Assembly: GCA_012512055.1 (NCBI GenBank)
Contig: JAAZEW010000010.1
Location: forward strand, 1-10,683
DNA from: Bacillota bacterium
Lineage (GTDB): Bacteria > Bacillota_G > SHA-98 > UBA4971
Direction: 5' to 3'
DNA: 10,683 nucleotides
Part shown: piece after piece, positions 1 to 5,500 of the stretch
Layout of the letters: each line of letters starts with the position of its first letter
Position numbering within the stretch: the stretch's first letter is position 1
Notes under the pieces: generated by a model
What the model was told of the DNA's origin: nothing
Seen by the model: the letters and a program-made list of their open reading frames with translations, nothing else
Databases searched by the model: none
Translations under genes and position numbers: made by a program

Positions 1-523
1 ATTTCTGTGACACAAAGCCTCCGATAGGAGGGCCGACAACACCTACTATCATATAGATAGACTCCACAGTAGCGAAGACCCGCGCACGTGTCTCCTCTTT
101 CGACTGCTCAGCGATGAATGCCTGGAAACTGGGGGCAACAAAGCAGCTTGCAAGGGATGAGATGCCCTGTGCAAGGATAAGCCACTGCCATGAAGGGGCA
201 ATAACGTAAAGAACGTACCCGATTATGCCTGCAGTACTGCCGATGGCGATTGCTTTGAGGCGGCCGATGGAATCAGATACAAACCCTCCTATTATCTGAA
301 ACGCCAAAGGCACTATTGACGTAACAGTGAAGAAGAGCCCCACCTGTTGCACGCTTGCGCCGAGAGACTGAACATAGAGGGGAATCATCGGACGATTCAT
401 ACGTGACGCAATGTTTGCCAGAATCATCCCAATGAGAAACACAATCAGAGTTCGGTGGATGAGAGGCGCGGATTGCTCCGGAGTGCCGCCTGATAACGGT
501 GAGTCGATATCCTGTGATGTCAT
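1..523 (-). CDS. Major facilitator superfamily (MFS) transporter, N-terminal part (runs off the left edge)
   Basis: A reading frame open from ATG at 523 to the window edge gives 174 residues of a polytopic membrane protein; the C-terminal part lies outside. After a hydrophilic N-terminus of about 23 residues, a first membrane segment (about 24-40) is followed by further hydrophobic segments at about 60-82, 90-109, 112-135 and 152-172. Between the second and third lies the MFS motif A signature, GGFVSDSIGR (residues 79-88), with the typical Gly, Asp and Gly-Arg. The segment GVVGPPIGGF (161-170) resembles the MFS motif C seen in drug/proton antiporters. The start is supported by a GGGAGGGG Shine-Dalgarno sequence about 9 nt upstream. 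MFS proteins move small solutes across the cytoplasmic membrane by proton coupling or facilitated diffusion. The substrate cannot be read from this half; a drug or metabolite exporter is a guess from motif C. It follows a 367-nt repeat-bearing gap, so it may have its own promoter. Confidence 0.88.
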   Translation of the reverse strand, partial: MTSQDIDSPLSGGTPEQSAPLIHRTLIVFLIGMILANIASRMNRPMIPLYVQSLGASVQQVGLFFTVTSIVPLAFQIIGGFVSDSIGRLKAIAIGSTAGIIGYVLYVIAPSWQWLILAQGISSLASCFVAPSFQAFIAEQSKEETRARVFATVESIYMIVGVVGPPIGGFVSQK

Positions 524-604
524 TCGGAAGTCCCCTCCCTCTATCAAGGGCCTCATTCCACATGTGTCAGACTAAGTAGATCACCATGAGACGGTTGGAC
601 TTCT

Positions 605-850
605 CCAGTAACCGCCGGTTTCGCCGAAGACGTCGGCCAGTTTTTACGATTCGGGCGGGCTATGTTAACATAATATGGGAGAGAACAACGCTCTCCACCA
701 GAAGTGATCGCCGGTTTCAGAAAGGGTACGTACCGTGCCGGGTTGCCGGTGTTGCACTCGGGGACCGCTCGCCAAGCGGGTTGCCTTGACAAAATCCGGC
801 CTCGTTGCAATCACCGGCCTCAGAAAACGTCCGTACCGTGCGGGGCCACC
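605..850. repeat. Three degenerate repeat units about 100 nt apart in the 524-890 intergenic region
   Basis: The 367 nt between the MFS start and the nitroreductase stop contain no convincing gene. Three related units lie at about 605-640, 704-746 and 809-850. Copies 2 and 3 share a core reading TC(G/A)CCGG(TT/CC)TCAGAAA, then GT.CGTACCGTGC and GGG. Copy 1 shares only the CGCCGGTTTC part and flanking bases. The CCGG cores start at 615, 711 and 814, giving spacings of 96 and 103 nt. A further fragment, ATCCGGCCTCG, sits just before copy 3 (about 795-805). A short hairpin, CCGCT/AGCGG with a 5-nt loop, is at 765-779. Read in frame, the units give related peptides (RFLRPVIAT and PFLKPAITS), but frames change between copies and starts are poor, so I treat it as non-coding. 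What the element is I do not know. Confidence 0.55.
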
Positions 851-890
851 CAAGAACTCGGAAAACAGGCGAAAACTAATGAACTCATAT

Positions 891-1700
891 TTAGGGCAAT
901 ACCACGTATTTAGCTACCTCGGGAGGATTGTCAAGGAACTTCCATTCTCCGCGGATCCCCATTACCCGGGCTGCCACTCCAAGATGAAGCATAGAGATGC
1001 CGCAATCGAGTCTCCTTGCAGCCATAGGGAGCAGCTCTAAACGGGCGGCTGATACGACTATCCCGTCAGACTCCACTGTAAACCTCCAGGGTTGTCTGTT
1101 GACTGCTGACGGCGCCAGACGTGCCGCTTCCAACATGTCCTGAAAACCAGGGGGAGAGTCCTTAGTAGGGATTCCTCGAATCATGGAATTAAGGGGTCTT
1201 CTTCCGCGGAATCCTTTAGGCGCCTCCGCACCCCTTCCCCCTACCCCCTGCCTGGGCCTTTTTGCGAATCCTATAGGCGTTACCGCCATTATCTTCTCAG
1301 AATCTCCCCGCTTAACCCTGGCCTCCGCCGCTTTCCTGCTGTACGTCCCGCTCACCCAGCACGTTCCCAAACCTAAGGATGTCGCATGAAGAATAATGCC
1401 CTCACCCAGGAACCCTACGGCTACTTCGTGGTTGGGATAGGAGGCCTCTCCTATGAGCACAAGTAACATATCAGCTCCGCGTATTCTACCGAAAGCGCCC
1501 AGAAATCCGCAAAGGATCTCTTCTGCGCCATCTTCCAGCAACACTGCTCTCGCGCCGTTGCACATAGGTGAGAATCCGTCTGTAAACTGCGCAATTTCAT
1601 CCCGCATATCCCGAGGCACAGCTCTGCCATCATATGCCCTTACGGAATAGCGGGAAAAGATAGCCTGGTACCAACGGTTTGCAAGGTCTTCCCTAATCAT
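891..1700 (-). CDS. Nitroreductase-family FMN protein (TM1586-like)
   Basis: This encodes a 269-residue flavin-dependent oxidoreductase-like protein of the nitroreductase fold. The N-terminal part has RYSVRAYDGRAV (17-28), matching the family's R-x-S-x-R-x-Y/F FMN-phosphate contact. A mid-region LGLGTCWVSG (109-118) and the later ARLAPSAVNRQPWRF (193-207) and DCGISMLHL (232-240) are typical of nitroreductases. This order, with the APS..NRQPW motif in the second half rather than the first, fits the pseudo-duplicated 'putative TM nitroreductase' (TM1586-type) group. Such proteins bind FMN in the cytoplasm; the physiological substrate is usually unknown. The frame is open from a TTG at 1727, but I prefer ATG at 1700 because AGAAGGAG lies exactly 8 nt upstream (1709-1716). 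A low-complexity Gly/Arg-rich stretch (147-168) may be a surface loop. The gene begins 50 nt after the peptidase gene ends, so the two are probably co-transcribed. Confidence 0.85.
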   Translation of the reverse strand: MIREDLANRWYQAIFSRYSVRAYDGRAVPRDMRDEIAQFTDGFSPMCNGARAVLLEDGAEEILCGFLGAFGRIRGADMLLVLIGEASYPNHEVAVGFLGEGIILHATSLGLGTCWVSGTYSRKAAEARVKRGDSEKIMAVTPIGFAKRPRQGVGGRGAEAPKGFRGRRPLNSMIRGIPTKDSPPGFQDMLEAARLAPSAVNRQPWRFTVESDGIVVSAARLELLPMAARRLDCGISMLHLGVAARVMGIRGEWKFLDNPPEVAKYVVLP

Positions 1701-1708
1701 GGCTGCGT

Positions 1709-1716
1709 CTCCTTCT
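1709..1716 (-). promoter_or_regulatory. Shine-Dalgarno AGAAGGAG that decides the nitroreductase start
   Basis: On the minus strand AGAAGGAG is followed by 8 nt and then ATG at 1700. It lies inside the nine-codon extension that a TTG start at 1727 would give, so the shorter protein is more likely. Confidence 0.7.
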
Positions 1717-1750
1717 GCTGAGCCCAATCATGGCGTCGCCCCGGCAGGCT

Positions 1751-2848
1751 TCAAGATGTCAGCAGCGACTCGACAAGCCTGGCTGATGCCATAAGCTCAC
1801 ATACGGGGATAAACTCGCGGGTCGAGTGTACCAGACTACATCCTGTACCCAACACGACACTGGATATGCCGTTAGCGTTGAAGATGTTGCCGTCGCTGCC
1901 TCCCATAGTGGACTCAAACGTCGCGGTTATGCCAATTTTCCGAAGTGCCTCAACAACCCTGACAACCACGGGCGCGCCAGGGTCAATGGCATAGCCTCTG
2001 TACTCAACCTTAGCCACGACATCAGCTTTAGCGCCGTGCGCTTCAGCCTCAGAGACGATAGTGGCTGTAAACTCATCTGCCAGTTGCGAAGCCCTGCTCG
2101 CCACAAGGCTCCTGATCTCTCCTTTGAACCTGACACTGTCACAGACAATGTTTGTCGCCGCCCCTCCGCCAAGTACGCCCACGTTGGTAGTGGTGTGACC
2201 GTCTACCCGACCGAAAGGCAGCTTACTAATGGCGAAGGCTGCCGCGCGGATGGCGCTCACCCCGTCTTGAGGGTTCACGGCAGCATGGGCTGCCTGACCT
2301 GCAACATGCGCTTCAAACCCGACGTGGGTAGGGCTGGAGGTTATGACTGTACCTACCGGGCTGGAAGAATCGAATATGTACGCCATCTTACTCCGAAGGC
2401 GGGTGTAATCCAAATACCTGGATCCTTGGAGACGAGTTTCTTCACTTACCGTAAATATGACCTCCACTGCGGGTAACGGCTTATGCTTCTTGGCCTCTCT
2501 CAGGCCTGCCAATATGGCAGCAACCCCTGAAATGTCGTCAGCAGCCAGCACCGTGTCACCTGAAGATCTGATAATACCGTCATCCACGACAGGCTTGATT
2601 CCCTTACCCGGCTTCACCCTGTCAAGGTGGGCGCATAGAATAATGGGGTCTCCCTCTCCTATTCTTCCAATCACGTTGCCGGCATTACCGCCAAACTTCG
2701 TGCCTGCATCGTCCATTTCTACATCCAGCCCGATTTCTCTTAGCTTGCCCATGACACGAGCCGCGATTTCAGCCTCATCACCTGACTCTGCATCAATGCT
2801 AACCAGTTCAATGAACTCATCAACAAGCGCTCTCTCCAAACCCCTCAC
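1751..2848 (-). CDS. Peptidase T-like M20 metallopeptidase
   Basis: A 365-residue di-zinc aminopeptidase-type enzyme of family M20, closest in pattern to the PepT-like/tripeptidase group; it would act on short peptides in the cytoplasm. The metal and catalytic set is intact: His74 and Asp76 in LCAHLDRV, bridging Asp104 in AADDISG, the Glu136-Glu137 pair in FTVSEE (general base and metal ligand), Asp160 in FDSSSPVG, and His341 in the C-terminal LVHSTREFI. An inserted dimerisation (lid) domain spans roughly 172-290 and carries GQAAHA with His188. Length is normal for the family. Arg77 occupies the position after the HxD motif that is usually Thr. The frame is closed upstream by TAG with no ATG, so translation starts at GTG 2848 (GGGAG only 3 nt away) or at TTG 2839 (GGTGA about 5 nt away); the exact start is unsure. 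It probably leads an operon with the nitroreductase downstream. Confidence 0.92.
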   Translation of the reverse strand: MRGLERALVDEFIELVSIDAESGDEAEIAARVMGKLREIGLDVEMDDAGTKFGGNAGNVIGRIGEGDPIILCAHLDRVKPGKGIKPVVDDGIIRSSGDTVLAADDISGVAAILAGLREAKKHKPLPAVEVIFTVSEETRLQGSRYLDYTRLRSKMAYIFDSSSPVGTVITSSPTHVGFEAHVAGQAAHAAVNPQDGVSAIRAAAFAISKLPFGRVDGHTTTNVGVLGGGAATNIVCDSVRFKGEIRSLVASRASQLADEFTATIVSEAEAHGAKADVVAKVEYRGYAIDPGAPVVVRVVEALRKIGITATFESTMGGSDGNIFNANGISSVVLGTGCSLVHSTREFIPVCELMASARLVESLLTS

Positions 2849-3018
2849 CTGCTCCCTAGACTGATAGTCCTCTTGTATGACATATTCTGACGGAAGGCTG
2901 TTATTCCTCTGTCTATTCTAATAATTGATATGCAGGTCCTGATTTCCTGCGGTCACAACCAATTGTTCACCTAGGGATATGGGTTGAATTTGCTCAAGGA
3001 AAGACAACCATGTGACAC

Positions 3019-3483
3019 CTAGGGCCGGCCGGCGCCTGAAGCGCTCCTTAGCTGAGATTTAAGTCTCCCAAGCACTTCAAGTGCCTCTCTATATCCCTGC
3101 TCTTCTACGCGAAGCCTTTTTATTGGCTCTTGACGGTCTTTTCTAAACAGTCTCCGCCAGTACTCTGCTGAAAACACTGGAGGATGTAGGTCTCTCTCGA
3201 TTTCAGCCAGCTTGTCCTCAGTTTTGGCAATTCGAATATCAATAGCGCATGCGATTATCTCATGCGCCACTTTAGCTCTCTCGCCGGGTTTCCTCTTCTC
3301 TATCGAGAGATTGTAGTTCCTGACGGCTTCATCCAAATCGTCACGCTTTAAGGCTAAGAGAGCGGTGCGAACATAGTACGACTGGGGCATCCATCCACGT
3401 TTTTTGAACTCATCCACACCTAGTTTGGCAAGGAGGCCCACAAGGGCCTTCAAGACAAATCCATCAAGCGCCAACGACTCCAC
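3019..3483 (-). CDS. Helical protein of unknown function with a TPR-like helix pair and coiled-coil tail
   Basis: I do not recognise this 154-residue protein. It opens with a short hydrophobic stretch (about 8-22) too weak to be a sure membrane anchor. Residues 36-63, YYVRTALLALKRDDLDEAVRNYNLSI in outline, have the spacing of small and aromatic residues of one tetratricopeptide-like repeat. Residues 83-100 and 117-148 are highly charged, Lys/Glu/Arg-rich and predicted helical, probably coiled coil. No catalytic motif is visible. The start is GTG at 3483, immediately after the TGA of the upstream gene (3484-3486), with GGAAG 5 nt before it, so the two are translationally coupled. It is the last of three small co-directional genes; with a glycine-rich hydrophobic protein and a one-pass membrane protein encoded just upstream, an inference is that it is a cytoplasmic partner of a small membrane-associated assembly. 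Confidence 0.75.
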   Translation of the reverse strand: MESLALDGFVLKALVGLLAKLGVDEFKKRGWMPQSYYVRTALLALKRDDLDEAVRNYNLSIEKRKPGERAKVAHEIIACAIDIRIAKTEDKLAEIERDLHPPVFSAEYWRRLFRKDRQEPIKRLRVEEQGYREALEVLGRLKSQLRSASGAGRP

Positions 3484-3780
3484 TCACACTTCCAAGGCCT
3501 TCTCAAGCCACTTTGCAGTTTCCGGGTATTTGCTCTTAAACTGCTTCCATTCTCCTTCGGTAATATATATGGGGTCTTTCCCGAACATGGCTCTCATGTT
3601 TGTTGACGCAGCTTCAACCATGTCACGATTGACGTACATGGCGCCCAGCACAGAACCGGCGACTGCGAAGAGTCCATCCACAAAGTCAAGGCCTGTGACA
3701 CTCTCAAGGCCTCGTTCCAGAAGGAGGCCACCGAGGAACCCGACACCTCCAAAGGCTGCAGTTTTTGCGAGACGACTCAT
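3484..3780 (-). CDS. Small glycine-rich hydrophobic protein of unknown function
   Basis: The product is 98 residues. The first half is hydrophobic and rich in small residues: AAFGGVGFLGGLLL (8-21) and GLFAVAGSVLGAMYV (36-50) with glycines at helix-packing spacing, similar to glycine-zipper membrane segments. The segments are separated by the acidic stretch ERGLESVTGLDFVD. The second half (51-98) is soluble and mixed-charge, containing GKDPIYITEGEWKQFKSKYPE and a helical end. The start is very well supported: GAGGAGGT sits 6 nt upstream of ATG 3780. It lies 30 nt after the 77-aa membrane protein gene and abuts the 154-aa gene, so all three form one transcription unit. I recognise no family; membrane association is inferred from composition only. 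Confidence 0.78.
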   Translation of the reverse strand: MSRLAKTAAFGGVGFLGGLLLERGLESVTGLDFVDGLFAVAGSVLGAMYVNRDMVEAASTNMRAMFGKDPIYITEGEWKQFKSKYPETAKWLEKALEV

Positions 3781-3810
3781 GACAACACCTCCTCAATTAG
3801 GCGGTTTGCG

Positions 3811-4044
3811 TTATTCGGAATCTGCCCCTTCACTCTTGGCTGACCGAATCGCTTCCTTAATGTAACGATCCTTATTCCTGATTCGCATCTCCAAGTCTCG
3901 GATCTGCTGCCTTAGCTTCTTCTCCGCACCGGAACGACCGCCGAATATACGGGAGTATAACACTGACAGATTAATCCCGAGGATAAGCCCGACTATAATC
4001 CCTATGAGCAAGTAGAATAGCTCCATAGTAAATTTAACCTGCAT
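3811..4044 (-). CDS. Small single-pass membrane protein with charged helical tail
   Basis: Starting from ATG 4044 the product is 77 residues. A hydrophobic segment at roughly 8-31 (LFYLLIGIIVGLILGINLSVLY) forms one transmembrane helix. It is followed by a strongly charged amphipathic helix, GAEKKLRQQIRDLEMRIRNK and onward, with heptad-like spacing of Leu/Ile, so a short cytoplasmic coiled coil is likely. The positive charges after the helix suggest N-out/C-in topology. A GTG at 4050 would add two residues, but GGAGG at 4051-4055 stands 6 nt before ATG 4044 and overlaps no room for the GTG, so the ATG is preferred. It is the first gene of the three-gene block down to 3019. No family is recognised. 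Similar one-helix-plus-coil proteins act as membrane anchors or scaffolds, but nothing here shows a particular job. Confidence 0.75.
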   Translation of the reverse strand: MQVKFTMELFYLLIGIIVGLILGINLSVLYSRIFGGRSGAEKKLRQQIRDLEMRIRNKDRYIKEAIRSAKSEGADSE

Positions 4045-4296
4045 ATTCACCCTCCGATTCTACGAGGAAAACATGCTTTTGAACCAGTCATAACCTGCTT
4101 ATTACTGAGAATTCCACAAACAAGCGCGAAATCCCTTTTCAACATAGACATCAAATCCACATGCAGCATACTCAAGATATCATCGCAAGATAAATAGGAG
4201 GATGTTATGAAGCCTGTCAGAGTCTCTGTGAAAGCTGTCATCATTCAGGACGGGACACCCCTGGAAACTAAGAATTCCGATCCCGGGGGACGTTAA
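4045..4296. other. Intergenic stretch upstream of the three small genes, no clear gene
   Basis: About 250 nt. It must hold the leader of the three-gene block, but I cannot pick out a convincing -35/-10 pair on the minus strand. A 65-codon frame (4047-4244, minus) has no usable Shine-Dalgarno sequence and an unremarkable product. The GC-rich CCCGGGGG at 4282-4289 could contribute to a hairpin, but no T tract follows. Confidence 0.4.
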
Positions 4297-4371
4297 TTAG
4301 CCACCTGCAATTGACTCAGCGACTGCCTCAACCGCTGCTTCCAATGCAGTGACGATACAGTCCAAGGACAT
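4297..4371 (-). CDS. Possible 24-residue amphipathic peptide
   Basis: A short frame from ATG 4371 to TAA encodes a 24-residue peptide reading MSLDCIVTALEAAVEAVAE and ending SIAGG. It is acidic (Asp and four Glu, no Lys or Arg), Ala/Val-rich and would form a strongly amphipathic helix. GGAGGTG lies 12 nt before the ATG, rather far; an in-frame GTG five codons upstream overlaps that same motif and so lacks its own site. It sits 70 nt downstream of the DUF4177-like gene in the same orientation. Support is the helical pattern and the Shine-Dalgarno sequence only, so it could be chance. Confidence 0.3.
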   Translation of the reverse strand: MSLDCIVTALEAAVEAVAESIAGG

Positions 4372-4441
4372 ACTTGGAGTTTGCACCTCCGTAAAATGCT
4401 TCAAACCCTGTTACGAGTATTCTCAACACATTCAGGCCTCT

Positions 4442-4585
4442 TTAGCCCAGCGGCCTTTTCAAGTAGTGCCAAATCCCCCAAACGCACACAAGCTCCCATC
4501 CTTGTCGTGCATACTCGCTTAGGATTCTTCCCGTTGTTTCACCAAATCCTAGAATGCAAATGCATTTGTACTCATATTTCTCCAC
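4442..4585 (-). CDS. DUF4177-like small protein
   Basis: A 47-codon gene beginning GTG at 4585 and ending TAA. The product starts VEKYEYKCICILGF, continues with a helix ending SEYARQGWELVCVWG, and closes with WHYLKRPLG. This is the DUF4177 layout: an N-terminal EYK beta strand, a central helix ending in (E/Q)GWELV, and a final strand ending KRP. It is shorter than usual because the loop between strand one and the helix is only a few residues. The start is strongly supported: AAAGGGGTGAT, a near-perfect match to the anti-Shine-Dalgarno complement, ends 5 nt before the GTG, and the frame is closed just upstream by TGA. Function of DUF4177 proteins is unknown; they are small soluble proteins often found as lone genes. 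Here it lies 208 nt downstream of the HAD phosphatase gene, so co-transcription is possible but not shown. Confidence 0.75.
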   Translation of the reverse strand: MEKYEYKCICILGFGETTGRILSEYARQGWELVCVWGIWHYLKRPLG

Positions 4586-4793
4586 CCGGCATCACCCCTT
4601 TGACATACTTCCCCTGTCTGCGGCGACAGCGCTGGGTTGCGCCATACAACGTAGTTAGTTCTCCTTTGTTCACAGTTTTCCCTTCAAAGGAAATAGGTTC
4701 TGTCCTCCAGCGGATGCAAACAGGTAACACCGGGAGCTCGCTGAGAAGCCGGCCGCAACGAAGCGACATTTGTAGGCCCCTTTGGCGTCAGCA
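4586..4793. other. Leader between the HAD gene and the DUF4177-like gene, no clear content
   Basis: About 208 nt without a convincing gene. A 33-codon minus-strand frame (GTG 4673 to TGA 4572) overlaps the DUF4177-like start by 14 nt; its upstream GAAGGG is a weak ribosome site and its product is Arg/Gly-rich and unlike anything I know. No known riboswitch signature was recognised. AGCGCT at 4629-4634 is a small palindrome only. Confidence 0.35.
4591..4601 (-). promoter_or_regulatory. Extended Shine-Dalgarno of the DUF4177-like gene
   Basis: The minus strand reads AAAGGGGTGAT, matching AAGGAGGTGAT with one mismatch over ten positions, with a 5-nt spacer to the GTG at 4585. It is the main reason to accept so short a gene. 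Confidence 0.65.
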
Positions 4794-5417
4794 TCACAAG
4801 CCCCGCACTAATTCTCTCAAATCATAGATCACTTCGTCTGCCCCGGCCTCTTTGAAATCATCTGCTGTAAAGGTGCCTATTCTCCCAATGAATCTTACCC
4901 CATTGTCCCGGGCTTTCTCAAAATCCCGCAGCGAATCGCCGACAAAAACCAGGTCTTCGGTATCCGCCTGAAAGTGCTTCTTGATGTAGTCGAAGTGGTC
5001 TTTTCCCTTTGAAAACCCTTCTCTGTATCCAAGGACCAAGTCTGGAGTCAAGCCGCATTCCTTTATGTAGCTTTCCATTATGTGCTGGAAGTTACTTGAC
5101 GAAATAACCACTTTGTTTCCTCGCCGGGCCAGGGCAGTCAGGACTTCTTTAGTTTCAGGAAACAAAGGTTCATTCATAACCTCATCTTCCTTCTTCCGCT
5201 CAAACTCCTCCACAATTTCACTGTTCTCCTTTTTTCCCGGAAACATGTATTCCATCTGCTCCACAAACGGGAGGCCTGAGGTCAACATATACAGATCCCT
5301 GCTGAGCTCTAAAGACAACCCGTAGTACCGGTTGATCAGTCCGGAAGCGATATCGGCAAGACGAGGCATGGAATTCACAATAGTTCCGTCAAAATCAAAG
5401 ATTATGATTCTATTCAT
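4794..5417 (-). CDS. HAD-superfamily phosphatase (phosphoglycolate phosphatase/beta-phosphoglucomutase-like)
   Basis: A 207-residue cytoplasmic haloacid-dehalogenase-fold hydrolase. Motif I is IIFDFDGTIV with nucleophile Asp8 and acid/base Asp10. Motif II is VVISSSN (Ser106). Motif III Lys is in SKGKDHF (Lys137 or Lys139). Motif IV is FVGDSLRDF with the Mg ligands Asp161 and Asp165. A helical cap inserted between motifs I and II (about 15-85) marks it as a subfamily I enzyme with a C1 cap, as in phosphoglycolate phosphatase, beta-phosphoglucomutase and small sugar-phosphate phosphatases. The cap contains an acidic-basic stretch, EEFERKKEDE. AGGAGG lies 7 nt before ATG 5417. It follows the phosphofructokinase gene by 83 nt, so a sugar-phosphate or phosphoglycolate substrate is a reasonable inference, but the exact one cannot be read from sequence. 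Confidence 0.88.
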   Translation of the reverse strand: MNRIIIFDFDGTIVNSMPRLADIASGLINRYYGLSLELSRDLYMLTSGLPFVEQMEYMFPGKKENSEIVEEFERKKEDEVMNEPLFPETKEVLTALARRGNKVVISSSNFQHIMESYIKECGLTPDLVLGYREGFSKGKDHFDYIKKHFQADTEDLVFVGDSLRDFEKARDNGVRFIGRIGTFTADDFKEAGADEVIYDLRELVRGL

Positions 5418-5500
5418 CGAATGGCCTCCTAATGGCGAAAATGACCCATGTGCCTGGCTGTTTGATATGTTGGCACCCAGTGGGAAACGTGAAATACGAA

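Noticed and set aside
661..672. Perfect palindrome TATGTTAACATA
   Set aside because: A 12-bp perfect palindrome is expected a few times by chance in 10 kb, and no second copy marks an operator.
553..810. Minus-strand frames through the repeat region with related peptides
   Set aside because: The similarity between peptides follows from the DNA repeats, frames shift between copies, and starts lack ribosome sites.
1826..2476. A 216-codon plus-strand frame
   Set aside because: It lies entirely antisense to the peptidase gene, whose family motifs are clear.
2968..3024. Direct repeat CACCTAGGG at 2968-2976 and 3016-3024
   Set aside because: Only 9 bp, no flanking element or duplicated target pattern; probably chance.
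4047..4244. A 65-codon minus-strand frame overlapping the start of the 77-aa membrane protein gene
   Set aside because: No usable Shine-Dalgarno sequence before its ATG and no recognisable composition or motif; the overlap at its end is explained by the ribosome site of the next gene.
4572..4769. A 65-codon minus-strand frame, or its 33-codon inner part from GTG 4673
   Set aside because: Weak ribosome sites, Arg-rich product without a family pattern, and a 14-nt overlap with a much better supported gene start.
4381..4827. A 148-codon plus-strand frame
   Set aside because: It runs antisense to the DUF4177-like gene and the end of the HAD gene, has no Shine-Dalgarno sequence, and its product is a Ser/Pro/Arg-rich shadow composition.
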